In this document: positions 23,254-33,266 of the stretch, one piece after another
Numbering within the stretch: position 1 is the first letter of the stretch
Layout: the number at the start of each line of letters is the position of its first letter
From: Malus domestica
Taxonomy: Eukaryota > Streptophyta > Magnoliopsida > Rosales > Rosaceae
Assembly (NCBI RefSeq): GCF_042453785.1
Contig: NC_091665.1
Location: 2,305,501-2,369,500 of the forward strand
Direction of reading: 5' to 3'
DNA length: 64,000 nucleotides
Translations under genes and position numbers: made by a program
The notes under the pieces: model-generated
Told to the model about the DNA's origin: nothing
Database searches by the model: none
What the model saw: the letters and a program-made list of their open reading frames with translations, nothing else

Positions 23254-23679
23254 CTACGACACTTCGGCAATCAGCTCTATCTCTATGCTTGGCTTATCTA
23301 GATATTCCACCGGAATGGAGCGTTTAAATTGGTGGTCAATGGCGGAGCCTAAACCAGCTAGTGCATCTGCATGGGCATTGTCCGCCCGCGGAACTTGAGT
23401 GAGAGTGTAAGTCTGAAATGTTTCAAGCTGCTGGAGTACTTTCTCTAGGTCTTGTGCCATCCTTAGGTGTTTTGCCGTGTATTCCCCATTAGCCTGGCTG
23501 GTGATTAATTGGGAATCAGAATGAATCGCGAGTTTCTTCACTGCCAAGTCTTTTGCCATTCGGAGGCCTGCTAGTAGAGCCTCGTACTCTGCTTCGTTAT
23601 TAGATGTTTTGAAGCCTAGAGTGATCGCCTGCTCGAGCATTAAGCCGTCTGGAGTAACAAGGACTACACCTGCTTCCAA
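23254..23679 (-). pseudogene. Second (archaeal-type) RNase H of the Tat element
   Basis: The 141-aa frame has SNNEAEYEALLAGLRMA (catalytic Glu), AIHSDSQLI (Asp) and VPRADNAHADALAGL (final Asp), a ribonuclease H fold of the type found as an extra domain in Tat gypsy elements. It lies between RT-RNase H and integrase, as expected. The start Met is internal; the domain is part of the polyprotein. Confidence 0.85.
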
Positions 23680-23913
23680 GCCTTTTTAGTTGAATGCTCC
23701 GTCGACATGCAAATTCCAGAAGTCTTTATCGGATGGAGCAAGCGTGGCTGAGGTGCTCTCGGCTGCTTCCGGGGTATCGTTGGGCTGCTCTGTTGCGTCG
23801 CCTAGGGTAGGCGTGAATTCTGTTACGAAATCTGCCAAGGTTTGAGCCTTTATCGTTGTGCAAGGTTGGAAAACTAAACCATATTAGCCAAGTTCCAATG
23901 CCCATTTCATTAC

Positions 23914-24934
23914 TCATTGAGAAGCGTCCGGACCATGTAATATTGATCGTAAAGGATACTGAGTCATGACAATGACCGTATGAGCTTGAAAGTATGGTAT
24001 AAGCTTCCGAGCCGCAACAACTAACGCCAAAATTAATTTATCGATCTTCGGATATCCTGTTTCCATATCGAGAAGAGCTTTAGAAGTGTAGAATACCGGC
24101 AGTTGGGCCCCCATCTCTTCTCGTATGAAGGCAAAGCTCACCGCTACTTCGGAGTCTGCCAAATAAATGTATAAATCCTCCGCTCCTTCCGGCTTGGATA
24201 GTAAGGGAGGTGATGTGAGATACTTCTTCAAGTCTTGGAAAGCTTTTTCGCACTCTTCATCCCATTTGTCCCTTTATGCCCTCTTGATAGCTTTGAAAAA
24301 AAGGCTTGCATCGATCGGTGGATCGTGAGAGGAAACGGTTGAGGGCAGCTGCTCGTCCAGTCAAGCTTTGGATCTCCTTCAAAGTAGTTGGAGATTTCAT
24401 CTCTAGGATTGCTCGGATTTGCTTGGGATGTGCTTCAATTCCTCGTTGGGTTACTAAGTACCCTAAGAATCGGCCTGAAGATACTCCAAATGTGCATTTG
24501 GTTGGGTTGAGCTTCATCTCGTACTTTCTAAGGATATTGAAAGTTTCTGCCAGATTGCGAATATGATCTGATCGCTGCTTACCCTTTACCATGATATCGT
24601 CGACATAGACCTTAATGGTTACCCCAATTTGCTTTTTGAACATCATATTTACTAACCTTTGGTAAGTGGCTCCCGCGTTTTTGAGGCCAAAGGGCATGAC
24701 CTTGTAGCAGTAGGTGCCTCGCTCTATCACGAATGCAGTTTTCTCCTTGTCAAGCTCATACATGGCTATTTGATTGTAACCGAAGTATGCGTCTAAGAAG
24801 CTAAGCAACTGGTTTCCAGAAGTTGAATCTACTAATAGATCAATTTGGGGGACAGGATAATGGTCTTTTGGGCATGCAATGTTGAGGTCAATGTAATCTA
24901 CGCAAACCCTCCATTTGCCCTTCTCTTTCTTCAT
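23914..24934 (-). pseudogene. Tat reverse transcriptase and first RNase H
   Basis: RT occupies 24257-24934: KWRVCVDYIDLN, FLDAYFGYNQI, VMPFGLKNAGATYQR and the active site YVDDIMVKG are all intact. The connection GRFLGYLVTQRGIEA follows. The first RNase H (23914-24231) begins LYIYLADSEVAVSFAFIRE and includes YTSKALLDMETGYPKID. A stop and frame change separate the two near 24240. Upstream, the RT N-terminus (24935-25480, KPVIQKRRHFAPER and DIDKLLEAGFI-like) is interrupted by further stops. Confidence 0.88.
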
Positions 24935-25489
24935 GACTAGTACGACATTAGCAAGCCATGCTGAGTGTGCTACCTCTTATATGAACCCGGCTTCTAATAG
25001 TTTGTCGATTTCTGCCTCAATGATCGCTACTCGTTCGGGTGCAAAATGTCTTCTTTTTTGGATTACCGGTTTGGCAGTAGGGTCGACGTGCAGCTTGTGG
25101 CAGGCCACCTTGGGGTCAATTCCGGGCATGTCAGATGGTGACCATGCGAAGACATCTCGGTTTTCCCTCAGGAAAATTGTGAGTTCTTCCTTCTCGCCTG
25201 GGCTTAGTCGTGAGCCAATTTTAGTCGTCTTTTCCGGCTGCTGGGGATCAAGAATGATGTCTTCAGCATCCTCTTCGGGTTTCCATCCTACTTCGTCTGC
25301 TTGGGTGCCATCTTCTTGGTCCTCCTGCTGTAATTGCTATTTGGTAGCTTCTTTGTCCTTTTGGACTTTGGTAACCTCTACGGGGGTAAAGGTCTTCTTC
25401 TTTGATTCTTTCAACATTTGCACAGTGCATCGTAGGGATAAAACCTGGTCAGACTTGATCTCTCCGACTCCTTCTCCCGGGATGCGAAA

Positions 25490-25774
25490 TCAGATTTTTT
25501 GATACTTGACGGAAGTGACGGCATCCAGCTTGATCAACCAAGGTCTCCCAAGAATCCCATTGTAGGGAGACGGGTCGCTTACGATCATAAATGTTTGCTT
25601 TGAGACGACTGGCGGTGTTTTTACGTCAAGTGTGATATGACCGATGGCAGTTGAGGTGTGTCCGTTGAATCCAGTAAGTACCTCTGCCCGGTGTATGATT
25701 GTACTTTCTAGGCCCATCTTTTGAATGACCGAAAGTTGAAGTAGGTTGACTGCACTTCCATTGTCAACCATCAT
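25490..25774 (-). pseudogene. Tat aspartic protease
   Basis: The frame shows MMVDNGSAVNLLQ, with the active-site D in a D-N-G-S variant of the usual D-S/T-G. It is followed by TGFNGHTSTAIGHI and YNGILGRPWL, the ILGR flap-side motif of retropepsins. An in-frame stop follows. Confidence 0.85.
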
Positions 25775-25840
25775 CCTGTCGACTATAGCATGGGCTAGTT
25801 GGACAGATACTACTAATGCATCGTCGTGTGGGAAGTTGAC

Positions 25841-26524
25841 TCATTCCGTATCCTGCTCTGTGAAGCCAATGATAGGTCCAAGTTGGGTATCAACTGCTTG
25901 AACTTGTGAAATGATCTTCCTCTTTTTGGAGTTATTAGTGGCCCCCAAGTGCTCGGATTCAGCGAAAATGCCATTGATTCGAATCATCTTAGTTGGTGGC
26001 TCCTCATCTCCGTCTGCATTCCTTTCTGGCTGCTCAGCTGGCTTGTCCAAATATCTATCGACTTTCCCTTCTTTTACGAGTTTCTCTAGGTAGTTCTTCC
26101 AAGTATAGCAGTCGGTGGTTGTGTGCCCAAGACCTCGGTGGAATGCGCAATATTTGGTGTGGTCCAACTTGGAAGTATCTCCTTTTGACTGTTTCGGCAA
26201 CTTGAACCATGGTTCATTCTTGATGTCACGAAGGATTTGATGAATCGGAATTGAGAATTTTGAATAGTTATTGGTTATCAGGCCTTCTTTGGTCGTGGGT
26301 CGGTCCCTGCGCTTGACCTCCTGCCTGCCCTTGCTGGGTTACTTTCCATCCTCCTTTTTTTTAGTAGATGCCAACTCTTTTCTAGGCTGTTCGGGAACCT
26401 TTTCTACTTGTCGAGCTTCGTCCTAAAGTGCATGCTTCTCTGCCAAAGCAAAGGAATCTGCTAGAGTTAGGTCTTATTTCATGATCATTTCTCCAAACAG
26501 TGGGTGATCTGCTGGTAGTCCTTT
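25841..26524 (-). pseudogene. Tat gag C-terminus with CHHC motif
   Basis: The sequence YCAFHRGLGHTTTDC gives C-x2-H-x4-H-x4-C, a zinc-knuckle variant usual in Tat gag. It lies downstream of the main gag frame, separated by a frameshift (at about 26527) and several stops. The tail reaches a TGA at 25841, which replaces an Arg codon in an otherwise continuous frame to the protease. Confidence 0.75.
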
Positions 26525-28168
26525 TTAGAAGGCTGCATTTGCAATCGAGTTATCGCATCCGACGATCTTCGCCTTCTCTGCTTTGAATCTCTTCACGTAA
26601 TCGTGAAGTGACTCTTTTGGGTTTTTCTTTACGTTGAACAAGTGATCAGACTTTTTCTTGATCGAACGATAAGATGAATATTCTTTGGTGAAAACCAAGG
26701 AAAGATCATCAAAATTCTGGATGGATCGTGCCGACAAGGTATGAAACCAATCTTGTGCCTCGCCTTGTAAAGTAGTGGCGAATATTTTGCACATAAGGGC
26801 ATCATTATTCCGATAGAGGACCATTGCACTTCGGTAATGTTTCAAGTGTCTTTCGAGATCCCCGTCTCCTTTGAAAGATGTGAAGTGTGGCATGCTGAAC
26901 TTGCGCGGAGGCTCTGCCTGCTCGATTTCGTCTGTGAAAGGTGACTTACTTATGTTGGACATATCTCGCCTTAGTGCTTCATTAACCATTTTGTTGCGTC
27001 GGAAATCACGCATCCGTTCATTGAAAAACCTTTCTACCTCTTCCTGAATTTGTCTTTGTTGGGGTAGCGGAGTCTTCGGCTGCCCCTGGTCTCGACCTAC
27101 CGGTCTAGGCTGCTCTTTTACGCGCTTAGCTCGTCTATGTCGTGGCTGCGGTGTATGAGATGGATTACTAACAGGCGAAGGATTTTGCGGGCCGCCGGTT
27201 GAACTAGAATCAGACTGAACTATTGTTTCCTTCCGTTTGCCAGGCTGACTGCTCCGATGTGATGTGGAGGACACTCCTTGCGGGCCTAACCGCGAATGAA
27301 TACTTTGTCTGGAAGGCTGCCCATGTTGATTATCAAAGCGTGGCCCCAACCGGGAATGTATACTTGCCCTCGGGCCTAGTCGAGAGTGCACGCTCCTCTG
27401 TGCGCTAAGATGGGAGTATACGCTATCTCGGGGGCCCAATTGGGAATGTGCACTACCTGAATGCTCCATTTGTGGTTGGTTGAGTGGCTGCTTTCCAGGA
27501 CGCTGCTTGAGAGGTTCCTCGCCTGCCCTTGTCCTACTTCGGGATACTTCATCTGGGGCACATTGGATCTCAATGCATTGCAAAAGTTGATTCACCAAGG
27601 TTATTTGTTGTGCAAGGGCATTCGTCAACTCTATGACTTGTCGAGACAAGTTTTGTTCACCATTCAGATTAGAAGAACTTGGGTGGAATGCACCTCCTTG
27701 AACAATAGAAGGGTGATTGGCTCCAAGTGCGAGATTTGAGTTGGGGAATGTCAAATCTGCGGAGAAATGTGGTGAAAATGCCCCAGCCTCGATGATTGGT
27801 CCGGATGGTTGAGATTGTCTTGGGCCGACTTGAGCAGCTTGAGAAACCTTAAGAGCAGGCTGGGCCGTAGGAGCAGGCTGGATCACGGGAACAGGCTGGA
27901 TCATAGGAGCAGGCTGGATCAGTGGAGCAGGCTGGGCTACATGGGCAGGCTGGATCACGGGAGCAGGCTGCTCAGTGCGTGGTGCATGCGAATGCGAAGC
28001 TTGGGTTTGGGCCCGTGCAAACTTGGATGGCACGGCTTGGGCGATGGTGGAACTTCGTGGTGGTGGTGCCACTCTGCTTACGACTGTATTTTGCCTCGTG
28101 GATCTCCGTAATCCCATTTCTTGAGTATTTGAATTCTCACTTGTGGTATTTTCTAAATTTCTAGCCAT
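26525..28168 (-). CDS. Tat gag (547 aa, C-terminus lost by frameshift)
   Basis: The likely start is the ATG at 28168 (MARNLENTTSEN); upstream codons lie in leader sequence. Residues about 50-130 are a Gln/Pro/Ala-rich repeat (QPAPVIQPAH..), and residues 230-330 hold repeated SRLGPRxSxHS units. The retrotransposon gag domain fills the last 170 residues: FSMPHFTSFKGDGDLERHL, ATTLQGEAQDWFHTL, LHDYVKRFKAEK. The frame ends at 26525, where a base loss in TTCTAAAAAGG cuts off the FLKGLP continuation. Gag would form the particle that packages the RNA. Confidence 0.85.
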   Translation of the reverse strand: MARNLENTTSENSNTQEMGLRRSTRQNTVVSRVAPPPRSSTIAQAVPSKFARAQTQASHSHAPRTEQPAPVIQPAHVAQPAPLIQPAPMIQPVPVIQPAPTAQPALKVSQAAQVGPRQSQPSGPIIEAGAFSPHFSADLTFPNSNLALGANHPSIVQGGAFHPSSSNLNGEQNLSRQVIELTNALAQQITLVNQLLQCIEIQCAPDEVSRSRTRAGEEPLKQRPGKQPLNQPQMEHSGSAHSQLGPRDSVYSHLSAQRSVHSRLGPRASIHSRLGPRFDNQHGQPSRQSIHSRLGPQGVSSTSHRSSQPGKRKETIVQSDSSSTGGPQNPSPVSNPSHTPQPRHRRAKRVKEQPRPVGRDQGQPKTPLPQQRQIQEEVERFFNERMRDFRRNKMVNEALRRDMSNISKSPFTDEIEQAEPPRKFSMPHFTSFKGDGDLERHLKHYRSAMVLYRNNDALMCKIFATTLQGEAQDWFHTLSARSIQNFDDLSLVFTKEYSSYRSIKKKSDHLFNVKKNPKESLHDYVKRFKAEKAKIVGCDNSIANAAF

Positions 28169-28333
28169 TATATTTTTCTTATACGTTTTATCAAAGAACC
28201 TTTGCAAGTAAAAAATTCTAATAATAAGAACGTATGAAAAATATTCAAATGGACTAAAAAAATAGAGAAAAAACCTTTTTGTGCGAGAGTCTTCTATGAG
28301 TATGGATTTCAACTCTCAATGAAAGCACCAATT

Positions 28334-29309
28334 TGTGGATGCAAATTTTCTCCTCTTCGATCTTGGACGAATTTGCATCTACAAAACAACTAGCACCTTA
28401 GGTTAAGGCCAAAAGCCTCACGCGCCCACGATGAATAGGGGGCTTTGGCCGAAGAACCTCCGATGCCAAAGTTAGAATTTTAGAGAGAAATAGTGTTTAG
28501 AGTGTTTTGGAATTTTTGCAAGAGGATTGGAATGAGCTTTTGGTGAAAATAGGAGCCTATTTATAGGATTAGGCTTCTCCATTTTCTTCAAGGAATGACC
28601 AGCCACTCTCTCCATTTTTTGGTGAATTTGTGGTTTAATTAGCCACTTTATTGGCTAATAAAATATGATAGAAATAAATGGGGTGTTATCAAATTGAATG
28701 ATTAGCTTTATTTGGGTAATAAGATGGAGAAAATAAAAAAGGTAAAGAATAAAGGGAGGAAATGTGGCCGGCTACTAGGTGGGAATTTTAGGTTTTATTT
28801 TTGGTTTAATTAGCCAATTAATTGGCTAATTAAATATTAAAGGAAATGTTATAGTAATTATGGTATTGATTGGCTAATAAAAGGGAAGAAATGGTGGGAA
28901 AAGGTAACAAAAAGCTAATGGTTTAGGTTTTGAATGGGATAGCCGGCCCTATAGTATTTTTTAGGTTCGAGTAGATGTTTCAAATTGATAATTAAGGGAT
29001 TGATTATGTGATTAATCCCTTAATTAGTCAATTTTTAGGAAACATGAAAAGAAAATATTATTTAGCTAATTGATTAGCTAAATAATGGAATATAAAACAT
29101 ATAAAATGAATTAGGTTTTGGGAATTACCTTATAGAAATGATTTGATGAAATAGGCTTTAAATCGTTACCTATTTTGAGCACTTTTGACTTGATTGAAAG
29201 ATAATTTCCTGCTGCTTGCGCGTAGGAATCCCGGTATGCCTCAAGGGTATTTTTGTCCTCTTTCGTTCAAAAGTCCACGTGTCGCCTAATGAATATTTTT
29301 GGCTCTACA
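28334..29309 (-). repeat. 5' LTR of the Tat element
   Basis: Pairs with 17511-18487. The minus-strand promoter should lie here. The primer-binding region is immediately inside (about 28312-28333). Confidence 0.92.
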
Positions 29310-29796
29310 GTCATCATAACTTCATTATATCTATCAGAACGAATATACTGGTACACAAAGGTATTTTGAAAAAACTTGTTTCTTATGATCTCAACTTGTC
29401 AAATTTTATATATCTACAATCTCAACTTGGCATGTGAATATAAAAATAATTCAACTTGCACATTAAGTATAAATGTATCCATCGATTTAGCATAAAATTA
29501 CATCAACTTGCCTTTCTTCTAAGTTTATTTACTCATAAAAAATGTCGACTTTTCCTAAACAGTCTTTGCTCTAGATGCCTCTCTCTTTCACTCTATCTAT
29601 AAATATATATTCATTAAATGTGGACAAACTTATAGTAGGTGGGCACTGGTCTATAGGGGATATACATCAAACGTAAAATAAAATTTTGAAATTATTTTTA
29701 TTCCTTTTGTTGTATTATAATTTATAAGTGGTATTTTACACCAATCAATTTTAAGAAAAGAGGAAAGAGTTTAAATTCCGAAGGTGGTAAGTTAAG

Positions 29797-29937
29797 GACA
29801 AAAACTAGTGACCCTTTACCACAGTGATAGAAAGATGTTGTGCCCTTGTATGACGGCGTGGGTTCAAACTCATCAATGTTAATCTAACATCTAACTTACT
29901 AATGCTATACCTGGACCAAAAAAAAAAAAAAAAACCC
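29797..29937 (+). mobile_element. tRNA-derived SINE
   Basis: A tRNA-like head (AGTGACCCTTTACCACAGTG, then GATGTTGTGCCC) is followed by a B-box-like GTGGGTTCAAACTC and a terminal run of about 17 A (29919-29935). This is the layout of a plant SINE. The target duplication could not be fixed. Confidence 0.55.
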
Positions 29938-30066
29938 CATCCTGATAATTTTAATTTTTATTGTTAAGTTCTATAAATTTATTAAAATAAGAATTGAGAA
30001 TTAACCGGGTCTTTGGGCATTGGATAATAGTTAAAAATTATTTTTGTTAAGTCCTATAAATTTAGA

Positions 30067-30586
30067 GTGCTACTCTCACCACCATTCTGTCTTATTTCTA
30101 CACTCATTGTTTATTAAAATTTTTAATTATCAAATTATTCTCATGTAAAATGTCATCTAAGGACTAATGGAAAACAAAATCAGATCGTTCACTTCCAACC
30201 ACACTCCCAACAACTCATAATCTCAATTCCCAAACATCTCACCTTCATTTTATTCCTTCTAAATTTTAATTTATGTTTATTGGATCCTAAATTTTGAATC
30301 TATGATTGACTCATGAATTGATCATGTTGCATTCTTCGAGTTCGTTGTAATACAAATCCCAAACGCACTGAATGCATCAAACCGTATATGGATGTCATTG
30401 GAGTTTTTTTCTCTATATGGGGAGGACGTGCTGGTGAACGGTGTTGAGGGTGGGCATTGGAAGGGTACTTTTGGGGATAATGGTAGGTGGGAAGATAGTA
30501 AGGTATTTTTCTTATTTTTTATGGTGAGTGAGATTATAATGTGAGTATAGAAATAAGACAATTGGATGGCCTAGTAACATTTTAAA
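30067..30586. repeat. Possible TIR element (MITE)
   Basis: TCTGTCTTATTTCTACACTC near 30095 is matched by an inverted GTGAGTATAGAAATAAGACA near 30541. The ends are not exact. Confidence 0.4.
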
Positions 30587-31856
30587 TTTGTTAAAATAAG
30601 AATTGACCGGGTCTTTGGAATTGGATAATAGTCTTGATCTCTCAGGTCCAATCGGTTCAAATACAAGGAATAATTGCCGAATGACGATGGGCCAATGTAG
30701 CTTATTTGGCTCACAAGCTTGTATGCTTTTATTTTCAATCCTTTTAGTTGGATTTGAAGTGGAATCGAGGCGAGAACCAGTACGGCTAATCACGGAGAAT
30801 CTTTCCCTAGATTCTGCCCTAGGCTTTGAGTTAACCAATAAATCTTGCAACTCAGCCAACACGTCTAAGTAACTCTCTAAATCTTTACATAAAATTAGAC
30901 CATCAAAACAAAAGCAAAAGACAGTGGAGATCTAAAACCTTTTTTTCTCTCCGGGTGGCGTGAGAGTCTTTCCTCCTCAATGAGCTTACGCCGTGGTGCG
31001 TGTCCTTGTCGTCTTTCTCGTGGGTGGTGTACTGCTGCTGTCTCTTTCGGATTCTCAGGTAGGTGGTTTCGTTTGATGGCGCTGGGTCTTGTGTTTGGGT
31101 GTCTGATTCGCTGTTTTGGGGGAAGGTTTCGGTGGGTGAATGGTGGGGATTAGATCTGGACAGGTTATTTACTTCTGTCGGGGAGGGGGGGTTGGTATGC
31201 AACTACTTTAAATCGACAACGCTGGTGATGGGTATGCATGATTTCTCCTTTTCGCGCTGATTGGAAGGGTCTTTTATGCTGTGGTCTTGAGAGAGGGTTT
31301 TGGTGGTTGCTTGGTGGAGCTAAAAGCTGGCCCGGTTATTTACTTCAGTCAGAAGGGGTTTTTACTGCTGCTGCCTTTAATTGCAGTCTCTGGTAGGTAG
31401 GGAAGCCTGATTTCTCCTTTCCGCGTTGGGAGGGGGGTCAATTTAATGTTGATGAATTTGGGGGTTTTGTTCTCTGTCCTAATCAGGACTGATTCAGTTA
31501 TGAAATTCTCTCACTGGAGTTTAGAGTCGTTTAGTTGGCTCAGGGCGAGACTCGGCTTATTGAATATTGGTAGGTTCTCCTCCCGCACGGGCATTAAATG
31601 GATGCAGTTAAGGTGGGTGAAACGCCTTAATTCTTTCACTTTTCAGAGTAAGGTTTACAAAAGGTGTAGCTTAAGGGTGGAGTTAAACCACCGGTACTGG
31701 TCTGTATCACTGATCGTTCTTCTGGCTATTTCAACGGTAAGCTATCTGTTCCTCTGTGGGACCTTCTAGAATTGGTTATGGAGGCGGTGGGCTCTTGCTG
31801 TGTTAATTCACTCCGGTGGGATACAGTGGGAGGTTTTGCTTCTCCTGGGGGGCGGG

Positions 31857-33266
31857 ATGACGAGTAGTGAGATTCCAGATCTTGTGATTCAGCTTGAGGA
31901 AGCTTTGGATTTGTCTGAAATGGAACAAGGAGTTAAGCTGGTGGGGAAGGTTCTTACGAAAAAACTCCTTAATAAGTGGGGAGTTAGAAATATTCTGAGA
32001 TCGGCTTGGAAGGAATTTGGGGTGGTAGATGTTAAGTGGGTCAAAGAAAACGTTTATGTTATCACGGTTGCGGACGACCATATGGCAACTAGGATTCTTG
32101 ACCAGGTACCATGGGGAATCATGAAGAAGAATTTGTCTGTTAAGAAGTGGCCTCCGCATCTGGCGTTGGAAGAAATTGTTATGGAGATGGTTCCGTTCTG
32201 GACTCAAATTAGAGGTGTACCACTTGGGATGAGTACGTTGGCGAATGTTCAGAAATTAACGCAAGCCGCAGGCGAGGTATTAGATCTGGAGGACACGGCT
32301 AAAGCTCGAGGCTTTCTGAGGGCACGCATTCTTATTAATACTGCCAACCCTTTGTGTCTTGGATGTTGGCTTAGGAGGGGGGCTAATAGAGACACGTGGG
32401 TGGAGTTTCGTTACGAAAGACTCCAAGATTTCTGCTACAGGTGTGGGCGTCTTGATCATATAAATACAGAATGCACCTTTGATGCTGCTACTACTGGGAC
32501 TGCAGGGTATGGTGAATGGACGAAAGCGCCACCTATAAGAGAGGACATGGTCCCATCGAGATCTCTTGTGGCGGGAGTGGGGGAGAGAAGACAAGCTGGA
32601 ACTGCTCGAGCCTCTGCTGTGCCCACCAGTCCTAGACCAGAACCGAGTCTTAGCCAGCAGTCGACAAGGGTGGGGGCCCCGACTAGTGATGTCATGGCAG
32701 ACCCACAGTTGCGGCTTTCAAAGAGATGGAGGAGACGTGAGCGGGGACAGGCCTCTAGTAATACAAGTGCAGAATGTGTTTTAGATGACGACAATCACGA
32801 AGTGCAAGGGGTTTCGAATGTCCGTTCGCTTGATGGTAAAGAAATGGGAATTCCTCGGGGGGTTGACAGGTGGGTTGTTGCCCCCTCAGGGAAGTTTTCG
32901 AGTACAGGGGTGATGATGGACCCATCTTACATTGAGAGCAGTGGTCTGAAACGGGGAGGTTCCCAAAGATGGGACTATTTTCACAACCCTATCAAGAAAG
33001 TGAGAGGGATAGAGTTTTTGAGCAACCCTTCTACTGTGATGGCAGAGAATTGGATGGGTCAGATGTTACCAGAACGTTGCTTAATGATTGAACGGGCCGT
33101 ATATACGGAGGGTTGGACTATGGAGGGCTCAAATGGCAGGCAATGTCTGGGGGTAGATCGGGAGGAAGGCTGTGTAGATGGTAATGAACAGGATAAGCAA
33201 TCGGAGTCGAGCTTTCAGGTTCGGGGTGGTGGCGGCTGGCCCTCAACAGCCGCAAGGTTGCCATGA
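31857..33266 (+). CDS. LINE ORF1 protein (469 aa, CCHC zinc knuckle)
   Basis: The frame is open from upstream, and the best start is ATG 31857 (MTSSEIPDLVIQ). The N-terminal ~150 residues have the DUF4283-type pattern seen in plant LINE ORF1 and related proteins (ADDHMATRILDQVPWGIMKK). A knuckle C-x2-C-x4-H-x4-C follows at FCYRCGRLDHINTEC. The C-terminal half is low-complexity. The protein would bind LINE RNA. Its TGA overlaps the ORF2 ATG in ATGA (33263-33266). This ORF is intact, unlike ORF2. Confidence 0.85.
   Translation: MTSSEIPDLVIQLEEALDLSEMEQGVKLVGKVLTKKLLNKWGVRNILRSAWKEFGVVDVKWVKENVYVITVADDHMATRILDQVPWGIMKKNLSVKKWPPHLALEEIVMEMVPFWTQIRGVPLGMSTLANVQKLTQAAGEVLDLEDTAKARGFLRARILINTANPLCLGCWLRRGANRDTWVEFRYERLQDFCYRCGRLDHINTECTFDAATTGTAGYGEWTKAPPIREDMVPSRSLVAGVGERRQAGTARASAVPTSPRPEPSLSQQSTRVGAPTSDVMADPQLRLSKRWRRRERGQASSNTSAECVLDDDNHEVQGVSNVRSLDGKEMGIPRGVDRWVVAPSGKFSSTGVMMDPSYIESSGLKRGGSQRWDYFHNPIKKVRGIEFLSNPSTVMAENWMGQMLPERCLMIERAVYTEGWTMEGSNGRQCLGVDREEGCVDGNEQDKQSESSFQVRGGGGWPSTAARLP

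Larger units (their letters stand above)
17511..29309 (-). mobile_element. Tat-lineage Ty3/gypsy LTR retrotransposon (11.8 kb)
   Basis: The LTRs are 17511-18487 and 28334-29309 (977 and 976 bp, TGTGGATGC..TACA), with about 20-25 differences by eye, so this is a fairly recent insertion. A 5-bp duplication GTCAT is at 17506-17510 and 29310-29314, and copy A retains the empty site (16298-16302). On the minus strand the order is LTR, primer-binding context ATTGGTGCTTTCATTG, gag, protease, RT, RNase H, a second RNase H, integrase, then an opposite-strand reading unit (18661-20905), a purine tract (about 18488-18502) and the LTR. The additional RNase H and the extra opposite-strand ORF are features of the Tat lineage. 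Stops and frameshifts in gag-pol make it non-autonomous today. Confidence 0.92.
16577..29600. repeat. Tandem segmental duplication, copy B
   Basis: This is collinear with copy A (see 7363-16560) once the Tat gypsy element 17511-29309 is removed. The outer parts are 16577-17510 and 29310-29600. It holds no host gene. Confidence 0.8.
29600..30890. other. Intergenic with small repeats
   Basis: No gene is seen. A SINE-like unit lies at about 29797-29937 and a possible TIR element at about 30067-30586. The phrase CCGGGTCTTTGG..ATTGGATAATAG occurs twice (about 30006 and 30608), which fits a duplication at the ends of that insert. Confidence 0.5.

Noticed and set aside
27809..28111. Plus-strand repeat protein (RLDHGSRLDH..)
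   Set aside because: It is the antisense of the Gln/Pro-rich repeat of Tat gag.
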